DNA of 64,000 nucleotides from Paracoccus sp. TOH (lineage in GTDB: Bacteria > Pseudomonadota > Alphaproteobacteria > Rhodobacterales > Rhodobacteraceae), in NCBI RefSeq assembly GCF_030388245.1, contig NZ_CP098360.1, positions 1,262,501-1,326,500 of the forward strand, in the 5' to 3' direction. Each line of letters begins with the position of its first letter. Positions within the stretch are counted from its first letter, which is position 1. A program made the translations under genes and the position numbers. Positions 36,473-51,068 of this stretch are shown here, one piece after another. The notes beneath the pieces are model-generated. The model saw nothing but the letters and a program-made list of their open reading frames with translations. It was not told the origin of the DNA and did no database searches.

Positions 36473-37390
36473 ATGGCGCAGCGGAAAGCGTTTCGCTGGC
36501 ATATCGCGGTGTTTCTTGCGCCCGCGGTGCTGGTCTATACCGCCATCATGATCGTGCCGCTGTTCGGGACGCTGAACCTGTCGCTGTTCAACACCGGCGA
36601 GGAGGGACGGGTCTTCGTCGGGCTGCGGAACTTCGCCACGCTGTTCGGCGATCCGCGCTGGTCGGCGAGCTTCTGGAACGCGCTGGGCAACAACGCCTGG
36701 TTCTTCCTGGTGCACATGCTGGTGCAGAACCCGGTCGGCGTGGCGCTGGCGGCGCTGCTGTCCTCGCCGCGGCTGCGCGGCGCGGCCTTCTATCGCACCG
36801 CGATCTTCATCCCGACCATCCTGAGCTTCGTCATCGTCGGCTTCGTCTGGAAGCTGATCCTGTCGCCGATCTGGGGCATCGCGCCCGGCATGCTGGACGC
36901 CGTCGGGCTGAAATCGCTGTTCGCGCCCTGGCTGGGCCGCGAGGGCACGGCGCTGACCACGCTGGCGCTGATCTCGGTCTGGCAATTCGTCGGCATCCCG
37001 ATGATGCTGATCTATGCCGCGCTGCTGTCGATCCCCGACGAGGTGATCGAGGCGGCCGAGATCGACGGCGTCACCGGCTGGTCGCAGTTCTGGAAGATCA
37101 AGCTGCCCTTGATCCTGCCCTCGATCGGCATCATCTCGATCCTGACCTTCGTCGGCAATTTCAACGCTTTCGACCTGATCTACGTGACGCAGGGCGCCTT
37201 GGCCGGGCCGAATTTCTCGACCGACATCCTGGGGACGTTCCTGTACCGCACCTTCTTCGGCTTCCAGCTGCAGATCGGCGATCCGCATATGGGCGCGACC
37301 ATCGCCACCGCCATGTTCGGCATCATCCTGCTGGGCGTCGGCTTCTACCTGTTCGCCATCCAGCGCCGGCTGCGCCGCTATCAGTTCTGA
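36473..37390 (+). CDS. Sugar ABC transporter permease (MalF/UgpA type)
   Basis: 305-residue inner-membrane protein, six hydrophobic segments, with the ATPase-contact EAA loop EVIEAAEIDGVTGWSQFWKI and long first periplasmic loop typical of MalF-like proteins. ATG 36473 behind GAAGGAGGG. 10 bases precede the second permease. Works with the binding protein at 35090 and the ATPase at 38266. Confidence 0.93.
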   Translation: MAQRKAFRWHIAVFLAPAVLVYTAIMIVPLFGTLNLSLFNTGEEGRVFVGLRNFATLFGDPRWSASFWNALGNNAWFFLVHMLVQNPVGVALAALLSSPRLRGAAFYRTAIFIPTILSFVIVGFVWKLILSPIWGIAPGMLDAVGLKSLFAPWLGREGTALTTLALISVWQFVGIPMMLIYAALLSIPDEVIEAAEIDGVTGWSQFWKIKLPLILPSIGIISILTFVGNFNAFDLIYVTQGALAGPNFSTDILGTFLYRTFFGFQLQIGDPHMGATIATAMFGIILLGVGFYLFAIQRRLRRYQF

Positions 37391-37400
37391 GGGGAAAGCC

Positions 37401-38240
37401 ATGAGCCAAGCCCGCCATTCCACCGCCCGCAGCCTGGCCGCCCATGCCGTGCTGATCCTCTATACGGTGATCGCGCTGTTCCCGGTCTTCGTCGTGGTCG
37501 TGAACAGCTTCAAGAACCGCCGGGCGATCTTTGCCGATCCGCTCTCGGTGCCGGGGCCGGAGAGCTTCGACCTGATCGGCTATCGCACGGTGCTGGCGCA
37601 GGGGGATTTCGTCCTGTATTTCCAGAACTCGCTGATCGTGACCGTGGCGAGCCTGTTCTTCGTCCTGCTGTTCGGCGCCATGGCGGCCTTCGCGCTGTCG
37701 GAATACCGCTTTCGCGGCAACATGCTGATGGGGCTTTACCTGGCCTTGGGGATCATGATCCCGATCCGGCTGGGCACCGTCGCCATCCTGCAGATGATGG
37801 TGGCGTCGGGGCTGGTCAACACGCTGACGGCGCTGGTGCTGGTCTATACCGCGCAAGGCTTGCCGCTGGCGGTGTTCATCCTGTCCGAATTCATGCGCGG
37901 CGTCTCGGACGACCTGAAGAACGCCGGCCGCATCGACGGGCTGTCGGAATACACCATCTTCTTCCGGCTGGTGCTGCCCCTGGTGCGGCCGGCCATGGCC
38001 ACCGTCGCCGTCTTCACCATGATCCCGATCTGGAACGACCTGTGGTTCCCGCTGATCCTGGCGCCCAGCGAGGCGACCAAGACCATCACCCTGGGCAGCC
38101 AGGTGTTCATCGGCCAGTTCGTCACCAACTGGAACGCGGTGCTGGCGGCGCTGAGCCTCGCCATCCTGCCGGTGCTGGTGCTCTACCTGGTGTTCTCGCG
38201 CCAGTTGATCCGCGGCATCACCGCCGGCGCCGTCAAATGA
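37401..38240 (+). CDS. Sugar ABC transporter permease (MalG/UgpE type)
   Basis: 279-residue inner-membrane protein with the MalG pattern: first segment [30 protein letters not shown], and EAA loop [23 protein letters not shown] 37401 behind GAGGGGAAAG. Second half of the heterodimeric channel. 25 bases precede the ATPase gene. Confidence 0.93.
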   Translation: MSQARHSTARSLAAHAVLILYTVIALFPVFVVVVNSFKNRRAIFADPLSVPGPESFDLIGYRTVLAQGDFVLYFQNSLIVTVASLFFVLLFGAMAAFALSEYRFRGNMLMGLYLALGIMIPIRLGTVAILQMMVASGLVNTLTALVLVYTAQGLPLAVFILSEFMRGVSDDLKNAGRIDGLSEYTIFFRLVLPLVRPAMATVAVFTMIPIWNDLWFPLILAPSEATKTITLGSQVFIGQFVTNWNAVLAALSLAILPVLVLYLVFSRQLIRGITAGAVK

Positions 38241-38265
38241 TCCGTCCCGCAGCAAGGAGACCCCG

Positions 38266-39258
<993 letters not shown>

Positions 39259-39340
39259 CGCCTTTTGTCGCAGCGCGCTTGCGCGCCGGCCGGGCCGCTC
39301 CTACTGTTTTTTCCAGGCAGGCAAGGGGAGGGGGCGGCCG

Positions 39341-40078
39341 GTGCGGCTTGCTGTGCTCAGCGACATCCATGCCAATCGCGAGGCCTTCGCCGCCGTGCTC
39401 GAGGATGCGCGGGCCCGCGGCGCGACCGGCTTCGCCATCCTGGGCGATATCGTCGGCTATGGGCCGGACCCGGAATGGTGCGTGGACCGCGCCATGCGGC
39501 TGGTGGCCGAGGGCGCGCTTTGCCTGCGGGGCAATCACGACAGCGCCATCGACGCGGCCGAAAGCCTGAACGCGCAGGCCCGCGCGGTGATCGACTGGAC
39601 GCGGCCGCGGCTGTCGGACGCGCAGCGCGGCTTCCTGGCCGCCCTGCCGCTGACCGAGCGGCGGGGCGAGGTGCTGCTGGTCCATGCCGGGGCGCAGGCG
39701 CCGCGGGACTGGGTCTATGTCACCGGCCCCGGCTCGGCCGCGCCCAGCTTTCGCGCCTGCGACGCCCGGCTGATCCTGTGCGGCCATGTGCATGTGCCGC
39801 AGCTTTACAGCTGCGACCTGCGCGGCACGGTGCGCGACCATCCGCCCCGCATCGGCGAGGGTTTTCCGCTGCTCGGCTCGCGGCGCTGGCTGGCGGTGCT
39901 GGGCGCGGTCGGCCAGCCGCGCGACGGCGTGCCGCAGGCCGGCTATGCGCTGCTGGATACCGACCGCAACGAGCTGACCCTGCGCCGGGTGGCCTATGAC
40001 GCGGCGGCGGTGGCCGCGCGGCTGCGCGCCGAGGGCCTGCCCGAGGCGCTGGCGCAGCGCCTGCTGGAGGGACGCTGA
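39341..40078 (+). CDS. Metallophosphoesterase, calcineurin-like
   Basis: 245 residues, GTG start behind AGGGGAGGGGG. Two-metal site intact: SDIHAN (residues 7-12), GDIVGYG, GNHD and CGHVHVP. Family members are phosphodiesterases or protein phosphatases (YfcE, PrpA relatives). Its stop overlaps the ATG of the Ser/Thr kinase gene, so the two are translationally coupled; acting as the opposing phosphatase is inferred from that only. Confidence 0.87.
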   Translation: MRLAVLSDIHANREAFAAVLEDARARGATGFAILGDIVGYGPDPEWCVDRAMRLVAEGALCLRGNHDSAIDAAESLNAQARAVIDWTRPRLSDAQRGFLAALPLTERRGEVLLVHAGAQAPRDWVYVTGPGSAAPSFRACDARLILCGHVHVPQLYSCDLRGTVRDHPPRIGEGFPLLGSRRWLAVLGAVGQPRDGVPQAGYALLDTDRNELTLRRVAYDAAAVAARLRAEGLPEALAQRLLEGR

Positions 40079-41478
40079 TGCGGCCGGCCGAGGGGATGCG
40101 GATCGACGGCTTCACCCTGGGCCCGCGCCTGCACAAGGGCGGTTTCGCCACCATCTGGCCGGTCACGCATCCCGACCACGCCCTGCCGATGGTGATGAAG
40201 GTGCCGACCATCCTGGACGGGTTCGACGGCCCGACCATCGTCGGCTTCGAGGTCGAGCAGATGATCCTGCCGCGGCTCTCGGGCCCGCATGTGCCGCGGG
40301 TGATCGCCAGCGGCGGCTTCGACCCGATGCCCTATCTGGTGACCGAGGCCATTCCCGGCACCAGCCTGCAGCCGCTGTTCAACACCGCGCCGCTGGCCCT
40401 GGACCGGGCGCTGGACCTGGCGCGGCGCATGGCGGCGGCGGTGCACGACCTGCACCGCCAGCAGGTGATCCACCTGGACCTGAAGCCCGGCAACATGATG
40501 ACCCGGCCGGACGGCACCATCGTCTGCATCGATTTCGGCCTGGCGCATAGCGACCTGCTGCCCGACCTGCTGGCCGAGGAATTCGCCAGCCCGATGGGCA
40601 GCTTCCCCTATATCGCGCCCGAGCAGATCCTCGGCCGGCGCGACGACCTGCGCAGCGATGTCTTCGCGCTGGGGGCGATGCTCTACCAGCTCGTCACCGG
40701 GCGGCTGCCCTTCGGCGACCCGCCGGGGCTGCGCGGCGCCCGCCGGCGGCTGTGGCGCGACCCCTTGCCGCCGCGCGCCATCGACCCGACCATCCCGCCC
40801 TGGCTGCAAGAGGTGATCCTGCGCGCCCTGGCCGTCGACCCGGCCGAGCGCACCGCCTCGGCCGCGCAGCTGCTGTTCGATCTGGAACAGCCCGAGAAGG
40901 TGGCGCTGACCGCCCGCGCCACCCGCATGACCCGCGACGGCTTCTGGGCGGTCTGGCGCCGGCGGCGCCGGATGGGCCGGCTGCGCAGCTTCGCCCGCCC
41001 GCCCGGCGGCACCGCGGCGCAGATCATGGAATCGCCGGTGCTGATCGCCGCCGTGGACCTGGCCCCGGACATGGAGCGGCTGTCCGAGCGCATCCTGAAC
41101 GGCATGCGCGACCTGCTGTCGGTGCGGCCGCAGGCGCGGGTGGCCTGCGTCAACGTCATCCGCACCCATCGCATCGGCATCGACACCGGCACCGATGACG
41201 AGGGGCGGCACCTGCATGTCAGCCGGCTGGTGGCGCTGCAGGCCTGGGGCCAACGCCTGGGCCTGCCCGAGGACCGCGTAACCTTCACCGTGCTCGAGGG
41301 CACCGACCCGGCCGGCGAGATCCTGGACCATGCCCGGCGCATCATGGCCGACCATATCATGATGGGGGCGCGGGCCAGTTCCTCGACCCGGCGCTATCTC
41401 GGCTCGGTCTCGTCGCGGGTGGTGGCCGAGGCGCCCTGCGACGTGACCGTGCTGCGCCTGCCGCAGCCCGGCGGCTAG
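40078..41478 (+). CDS. Ser/Thr protein kinase fused to a universal stress (USP) domain
   Basis: 466 residues. Kinase domain about 8-270: glycine-rich loop HKGGFAT, ATP lysine Lys41 (MVMKVP), helix-C Glu (FEVEQ), catalytic HLDLKPGN at 132-139, DFG at 152, APE at 180. A basic linker (RRRRRMGRLR near 294-303) leads to a USP domain from about 319 (VLIAAVDLAPDM) to the end (HIMMGARASS, LGSVSSRVVAEAPCDVTVL). The second glycine of the usual USP GxxG ATP motif is Ala. No membrane segment, so it is a soluble stress-signal kinase candidate. Confidence 0.9.
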   Translation: MRPAEGMRIDGFTLGPRLHKGGFATIWPVTHPDHALPMVMKVPTILDGFDGPTIVGFEVEQMILPRLSGPHVPRVIASGGFDPMPYLVTEAIPGTSLQPLFNTAPLALDRALDLARRMAAAVHDLHRQQVIHLDLKPGNMMTRPDGTIVCIDFGLAHSDLLPDLLAEEFASPMGSFPYIAPEQILGRRDDLRSDVFALGAMLYQLVTGRLPFGDPPGLRGARRRLWRDPLPPRAIDPTIPPWLQEVILRALAVDPAERTASAAQLLFDLEQPEKVALTARATRMTRDGFWAVWRRRRRMGRLRSFARPPGGTAAQIMESPVLIAAVDLAPDMERLSERILNGMRDLLSVRPQARVACVNVIRTHRIGIDTGTDDEGRHLHVSRLVALQAWGQRLGLPEDRVTFTVLEGTDPAGEILDHARRIMADHIMMGARASSSTRRYLGSVSSRVVAEAPCDVTVLRLPQPGG

Positions 41479-42362
41479 ATCACCAGCACCCCGGAATGCT
41501 TGGCCTTGTGCTCGGGCTCGACATGGATGGTGATCAGCGCCCCGGGCAGCTTCTGCTTCAGCGCCCGCTCGACGCGGTCGCAGATGTCATGCGCGGCATC
41601 GACCGTGGTCTGGCCGTCCACCACCAGATGGAAGTCGATGAAGGTGCGCGGCCCGGCATGGCGGGTGCGCAGGTCATGCGCCTCGATGGCGCCGGTGGCG
41701 GCGTCCGAGATGGTGGCGCGGATATCCTCCAGCGTCTCCTCGGCCACCGCCTCGTCCATCAGCCCGGAAAGCGAGCTGGTCATGACCTTCCAGCCCGACC
41801 ACAGGATGTTCAGCGCCACCAGCGCCGCCAGCGCCGGGTCGAGCACCGCCCAGCCGGTCAGCACCGCCAGCGCCACGCCCGCCGCCACCCCGGCCGAGGA
41901 GATCACGTCCGACAGCAGGTGATGCCCGTCCGCGACCAGCGCCGGCGAGCGCAGCCGGCGGCCGCGGCCGATCAGCACCCAGCACCACAGCCCGTTCAGC
42001 ACGCTGGCCAGGCCGTTCACCAACAGCCCCTGCCAAGGCGCATCCAGCATGCGCGGGTTCTGGAAGCCGTGCCAGGCCTCGCGCAGGATCAGCAGCGCGG
42101 CGACGATGATCATCACCCCCTCCAGCACGGCGCTGAAGAACTCGGCCTTGTGGTGGCCATAGGGATGGTCCTTGTCGGCGGGCTTGGCGGCAACGCGGAT
42201 GGCGATCAGCGCCGCCACCGCCGTCGCCACGTTCACCGTGCTTTCCAGCGCGTCCGAAAGCAGCGCGACCGAGCCGGTCAGCCACCAGGCCAGCGCCTTC
42301 AGCGCCAGCACCACCAGGCCGACGACGATGCTGCCAAAGGCGATCTTCTCGGTGGCGGACAT
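41475..42362 (-). CDS. Cation diffusion facilitator (CDF) transporter
   Basis: 295-residue inner-membrane metal/proton antiporter. Six hydrophobic segments then a cytoplasmic ferredoxin-like domain (HDLRTRHAGPRTFIDFHL). TM2 carries LLSDALESTVN, TM5 carries DGHHLLSDVIS with the H-x3-D pair, and the loop HPYGHHKAEFF is diagnostic. Zinc, iron or manganese cannot be separated by eye. The stop overlaps the kinase stop head-on (CTAG). Confidence 0.93.
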   Translation of the reverse strand: MSATEKIAFGSIVVGLVVLALKALAWWLTGSVALLSDALESTVNVATAVAALIAIRVAAKPADKDHPYGHHKAEFFSAVLEGVMIIVAALLILREAWHGFQNPRMLDAPWQGLLVNGLASVLNGLWCWVLIGRGRRLRSPALVADGHHLLSDVISSAGVAAGVALAVLTGWAVLDPALAALVALNILWSGWKVMTSSLSGLMDEAVAEETLEDIRATISDAATGAIEAHDLRTRHAGPRTFIDFHLVVDGQTTVDAAHDICDRVERALKQKLPGALITIHVEPEHKAKHSGVLVI

Positions 42363-42437
42363 GCCGATTCCCCTTCTGGTCCCGCGCCGGGGGTTCTCTA
42401 ACGCCCCATGCCGGTCCCGCCAACCGCCTTTCCGGCC

Positions 42438-42704
42438 TCAGACGCCCAGCCGCGCCAGCCCCGCCAGCACCGCCGCCGTCACGGTCCCGAAGATCAGCGA
42501 GGCCAGCAGCCAGTTCTGCCAGAACGGCCGGTGCGGGCCGATCGGGTCGGTCTGCGGATCCTTCTTCAGCCGGCCCTCGGCAAAGCGCGCGCGGCGCTTC
42601 TCGAAGGTGGTCCGCGCCATCCGGGTCTTGAACATCAGCGCGAAGGCCGGCCCGGCGAACAGCGTCACCAGCAGCACGAAAACCGCGGCCATGCCGCCGG
42701 TCAT
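42438..42704 (-). CDS. Small membrane protein, two segments
   Basis: 88 residues. N-terminal segment AAVFVLLVTLFAGPAFALMF, a basic middle (RMARTTFEKRRARFAEGRLKK, recalling a cytoplasmic loop), and C-terminal segment WLLASLIFGTVTAAVLAGL. ATG 42704 overlaps the stop of the lipoprotein gene by four bases, so they form one transcript. Not recognised; possibly an envelope accessory protein. Confidence 0.65.
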   Translation of the reverse strand: MTGGMAAVFVLLVTLFAGPAFALMFKTRMARTTFEKRRARFAEGRLKKDPQTDPIGPHRPFWQNWLLASLIFGTVTAAVLAGLARLGV

Positions 42705-43057
42705 TGCGCCAGCGCCTTGAATTCCAGCGTGACGCCATTCGCCGTCAGCAAGAAGCCGCCGTCGTCGCCCAGCGGCTTTTCCTCGGCGCAGAGCGGCTCT
42801 GCGGCATCGGTCGGCTGCACGCATAGCTTGCCGTCCTTGCGCCACCATTTGCCCTCGGCGACCGGCTTGGGGTTGTTGTCCTCCATGTCGACGAAGGTGC
42901 CGTCCTCCTTGAAGATCGTGCGGTTCTGGCTGCCGTCGACGGTCACCACCGAATAGATGCCGGGCGTCATCGGGCCTTCGCCCCGTTCGTCGCGGCAACC
43001 GGCCAGCCCGGCCAGGGCCAGCAGCGGGGCAAAGATCAGCAAGGATTTTCTGGTCAT
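42701..43057 (-). CDS. Small predicted lipoprotein
   Basis: 118 residues, signal peptide MTRKSLLIFAPLLALAGLAG ending in lipobox LAGLAGC, then a charged mature domain (SVVTVDGSQNRTIFKEDGTF, EGKWWRKDGKLCVQP). Two mature cysteines in CVQPTDAAEPLC may form a disulfide. Unknown family. Likely anchored to the inner or outer membrane. Coupled to the two-segment membrane protein downstream. Confidence 0.72.
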   Translation of the reverse strand: MTRKSLLIFAPLLALAGLAGCRDERGEGPMTPGIYSVVTVDGSQNRTIFKEDGTFVDMEDNNPKPVAEGKWWRKDGKLCVQPTDAAEPLCAEEKPLGDDGGFLLTANGVTLEFKALAQ

Positions 43058-43225
43058 GAAACGCGTCCTGAAAGCAGCAAGGAACGTGTCCTGTGGTCCC
43101 ATGCGGAAACCTTCGGCGCAAGCCCCGCGCCCGTCATCCGGCAAGCCCCGGCCTGCCAGCCCGCGGCCATCCGGCGCAAGGGCAGGGCCGCGGCCGGGCC
43201 CGGCCGCAGCCGCGCCCGACAGGCA

Positions 43226-43248
43226 AAGGGCCCCCGCGGGGGCCCTTT
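43226..43248 (-). terminator. Bidirectional terminator after gltB
   Basis: AAGGGCCCCCGCGGGGGCCCTTTT is a perfect GGGCCCCC-GCGGGGGCCC palindrome flanked by A-run and T-run, five bases beyond the gltB stop. It can end transcription of gltB leftward and of anything reading rightward. Confidence 0.85.
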
Positions 43249-43253
43249 TCGGA

Positions 43254-47800
<4,547 letters not shown>

Positions 47801-47804
<4 letters not shown>

Positions 47805-48613
47805 GTCCGTGCCTCCTTCATAAGCTGCCCAAGGATGCCGGCGCCCTGGCCGCGCACCATCTGCAGGTCGCAATCATATTCCGGCGTGGTCGAGCCGAAG
47901 CCGGGCTGTCCCGGGAACGAAAAGCTCACCGGGCTGTCGTTGGTTTCTTGCCGCGCGCCGGTCCAGTCCTCCGAGGTCTCGACCCCGCCATAGAACCGGC
48001 CCTGGGCGCGGCTGATGAATTGCTGGCCCTTGCGGGTGATCAGCACCTCGCCCGATTCGCTATAGGTGGTCAGATCGAAGCGCGTGACCTCCAGCGTCAC
48101 GCCGTCGATCTGCACCGTCTCGCCGGTCAGCGCGTCATGGCCGACATGGCGCAGCCGCTCGCCGCTGTTCGAGCGGGTCCAGAAATCGAAATCGTCCCGC
48201 CCGGTCCGGGTCAGCGTGCTGAACGAGGCATGGTCGGCCGCCTGCTCCTCCAGCACGTCGACCAGGCCGCTGCGCAGGTCGGTGCTTTCCATCCAGCGCG
48301 TCTCGCGGTCGATGCGCGACTGGTAGGTGGCGCCCTCGCGGGTGAAATAGGTCACCCATTGGTCGCCGGGCGCGTCGCCCGAACAGCGGTAATGCTGCGC
48401 GACGGTGCAGCCGCGATTCTGCACCGTGATCTCCAGCCGGCAGCCCTCGGGCGGGGTGAAATTCGCCGCCATGGCCGGAAGCGCGAAAGGCGGCAGCGCC
48501 GAAAGGGTCAGTATGGCTGCCGCACCTGCCGCCAGCGTTGCGCGGCACCGGGCCGGCAACGCGCGCAGCCGGTGTACGCCCGGTGTACGCCCTGTGCCTG
48601 TGTTGTGCATCAT
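47801..48613 (-). CDS. Periplasmic protein of unknown function between gltD and gltB
   Basis: 270 residues with a long signal peptide (basic MMHNTGTGRTPGVHRLRALP, hydrophobic ATLAAGAAAILTLSALPP, cleavage near PAMAA). The mature domain has early cysteines (GCRLEITVQNRGC, HYRCSGD) and an even spread of beta-strand-like stretches (GETVQIDGVTLEVTRFDL). Translationally coupled to gltB (GTGA). I do not recognise a family. Location in the gltDB operon is the only hint: perhaps an envelope protein co-regulated with nitrogen status. Confidence 0.7.
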
Positions 48614-48626
48614 GGTCCCACCCCCC

Positions 48627-50114
48627 TTATTCGGCGGCGACGCGGGCGCTGTCGGCTAGGAAGCCGGCAATGCTGTCGGCGGCCTCGCGGCCGTCGCGGA
48701 TCGCCCAGACCACCAGGCTGGCGCCGCGCACGATGTCGCCCACGGCGAAGACGCCGGGCAGGCTGGTCTGATGCGTCTGGTAATCGGCCTTGATCGTGCC
48801 CCAGCGCGTCACCTCCAGCCCCGCGACGCCCCAAAGCCGCGGCAGCTCCTCGGGTTCGAAGCCCAGGGCCTTGATCACCAGGTCGGCCGGCTCGTCGTAA
48901 TCGGCGCCCTCGATCAGCTCGGGCGACTGCCGGCCGCTGACATCGGGCGCGCCCAGCCGCATCTTCTGCACCCGCACGGCGCTGATCGCGACCGGCTCGC
49001 CGTCCACATCGACCTCTTGCGCCAGCCGCGCCTCGCCGGGGACATGGCCGACAAAGGCGCCGGGGGCGGAAAGCCACACGAATTCGACGCCCTCCTCCTC
49101 GGCATTCTGCACCTCGCGCTGGCTGCCCGGCATGTTGGCCCGGTCGCGGCGATACAGGCATTTCACCGATTGCGCGCCCTGGCGGATGGCGGTGCGCACG
49201 CAGTCCATGGCGGTGTCGCCGCCGCCGACGACCACGACGCGCTTGCCGCGGGCGTTCAGCTCGCCATCCTCGTAATCCGGGATCTCGTCGCCCAGATCGA
49301 CCCGGTTCGAGGCGGTCAGATAATCCAGCGCCCGCGCCACGCCCTTGGCCTCGGCATTGTCCACGTCCAGGTCGCGGGTCTTGTAGACGCCGGTCGCGAT
49401 CAGCACCGCGTCATGCTTGCCGCGGATGGCGTCGAAGCTGATATCCTCGCCGACATTGGCGTTCAGCACGAACTCGACGCCCCCGTCGCGCAAAAGCTGG
49501 CTGCGGCGTTCGACCACGGATTTTTCCAGCTTGAAGCCGGGAATGCCATAGATCAGCAGCCCGCCGGCGCGGTCGTGGCGGTCATAGACCGTGACCTGGA
49601 AGCCCATGCGGCGCAGCCGGTCGGCGGCGGCGAGGCCCCCCGGCCCGGCGCCGATGATGCCGATGGATTCCGGGCGTTCCTGGGCGGGGGCGGCGGGCTT
49701 GACCCAGCCTTCCTCCCAGGCGGTGTCGGTGATGTATTTCTCGATGGCGCCGATGGTGACGGTGCCGTGGCCGGATTGCTCGATGACGCAATTGCCCTCG
49801 CACAGCCGGTCCTGGGGGCAGATGCGGCCGCAGATCTCGGGGAAGGTGTTGGTTTCCTGGCTGCGAAAATAGGCTTCCTGCGTGCGGCCCTCGGCGGTCA
49901 GGCGCAACCAGTCGGGAATGTTGTTATGCAGCGGGCAATGGCTCTGGCAATAGGGCACGCCGCATTGGCTGCAGCGGCTGGCCTGTTCCTTGGCCTTGGC
50001 GTCGGCATACTCGCGATAGATCTCGTGGAAATCTTCCGAGCGCGATGCCGCGTCGCGTTTCTCGGGCATCTCGCGCCCGATGGTGACGAATTTGAGCATC
50101 TTCTGCGTGGCCAT
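48627..50114 (-). CDS. gltD: Glutamate synthase (NADPH) small subunit
   Basis: Passes electrons from NADPH to GltB through FAD and two 4Fe-4S clusters. 495 residues. N-terminal cluster motifs CSQCGVPYCQSHCPL and CGRICPQDRLCEGNC, FAD site GIIGAGPGGLAAADRL and NADP site VVVVGGGDTAMDC are intact. ATG 50114 behind AAGGACG. First gene of gltD-unknown-gltB; a 12-base inverted repeat lies upstream. Confidence 0.96.
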   Translation of the reverse strand: MATQKMLKFVTIGREMPEKRDAASRSEDFHEIYREYADAKAKEQASRCSQCGVPYCQSHCPLHNNIPDWLRLTAEGRTQEAYFRSQETNTFPEICGRICPQDRLCEGNCVIEQSGHGTVTIGAIEKYITDTAWEEGWVKPAAPAQERPESIGIIGAGPGGLAAADRLRRMGFQVTVYDRHDRAGGLLIYGIPGFKLEKSVVERRSQLLRDGGVEFVLNANVGEDISFDAIRGKHDAVLIATGVYKTRDLDVDNAEAKGVARALDYLTASNRVDLGDEIPDYEDGELNARGKRVVVVGGGDTAMDCVRTAIRQGAQSVKCLYRRDRANMPGSQREVQNAEEEGVEFVWLSAPGAFVGHVPGEARLAQEVDVDGEPVAISAVRVQKMRLGAPDVSGRQSPELIEGADYDEPADLVIKALGFEPEELPRLWGVAGLEVTRWGTIKADYQTHQTSLPGVFAVGDIVRGASLVVWAIRDGREAADSIAGFLADSARVAAE

Positions 50115-50188
50115 GGCTGCGCGTCCTTCGATGAGGAGTGTCTTCACAGCCTGATAAGTCAGGCCGCAGCCAAATAAAAGTCAACTAA

Positions 50189-50259
50189 GCTGACCTATTT
50201 ACCGTTTTTCTGCGCGCGCCCTCGATTTTCTGCATGCGCAGCATGGGAAATAGGTCAGC
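50189..50259. promoter_or_regulatory. Perfect 12-bp inverted repeat upstream of gltD
   Basis: GCTGACCTATTT (50189-50200) and AAATAGGTCAGC (50248-50259) are exact reverse complements with 47 bases between, in a locally AT-rich stretch. They could be paired operator half-sites or the stem of a long RNA hairpin. They lie between the gltD start and the uppP stop. Confidence 0.5.
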
Positions 50260-50264
50260 ATGTG

Positions 50265-51068
50265 TTACCAACTTGCCTGCAAAGCCAGCAAAACCACGGC
50301 GCCGACCACGATTCGCCACCAGGCGAACAGCGCATAGCCATGCACCGAGACGTAATTGAGCAGCCAGCGCACGACGACGACCGCCGCGACGAAGGCGCAG
50401 ACGAAGCCGACAAGGATGTTCCCGGCCGCCGCCGCATCCAGGATGTCGCGGTTCTTGTAGAGGTCATAGACGAAAGCGCCCAGCATCGTGGGCATGGACA
50501 GGAAAAAGCTGAATTCTGCGGCAGAACGCTTGTCGGCGCCCAGAAGCAGCGCACCGACGATGGTCGCCCCCGAGCGCGAGACGCCCGGAATCATCGCCAG
50601 GCACTGGATGAAGCCGATGGCGATGGCGGTGCCGATCGGGATGTCCTCGGCGGCGTGATAGCGCGGATGCTTGACCATCCGGTCCACGAACAGCAGCACG
50701 ATGCCGCCCAGGATCAGCATCACGGCGATCAGCGCCGGGGTCTCGAACAGGATTTCCTTGATGATCCGGTGCGCCAGCACGCCGATCACCACCGCGGGCA
50801 GAAAGGCCAGGGCCACGGCGGCGATGAAGCGCCGCGCGCGCGGGTCATGCGGCGCGCTGGAAAAGATCCGCCACAGCTTGCCGGAATAGACCCCCAGGAT
50901 GGCGAGGATGGCGCCGAACTGGATCAATACCTCGAAGACGCGGCCGGGCGAATCGAAGCCCAGGAAATGCCCCGCCAGCAGCACATGGCCGGTCGAGGAT
51001 ACGGGAATGAACTCGGTCAGCCCTTCCAGCAGACCGAGCGCGGCAGCCACGATGGTGTTGTGATCCAT
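50265..51068 (-). CDS. uppP: Undecaprenyl-diphosphatase
   Basis: Recycles the lipid carrier for peptidoglycan and surface glycans by removing one phosphate from undecaprenyl diphosphate. 267 residues, multi-pass inner membrane. Both active-site motifs are intact: [17 protein letters not shown] and [14 protein letters not shown] 51068 overlaps the stop of the NDUFA9-like gene. Also known as bacA for bacitracin resistance. Confidence 0.96.
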   Translation of the reverse strand: MDHNTIVAAALGLLEGLTEFIPVSSTGHVLLAGHFLGFDSPGRVFEVLIQFGAILAILGVYSGKLWRIFSSAPHDPRARRFIAAVALAFLPAVVIGVLAHRIIKEILFETPALIAVMLILGGIVLLFVDRMVKHPRYHAAEDIPIGTAIAIGFIQCLAMIPGVSRSGATIVGALLLGADKRSAAEFSFFLSMPTMLGAFVYDLYKNRDILDAAAAGNILVGFVCAFVAAVVVVRWLLNYVSVHGYALFAWWRIVVGAVVLLALQASW

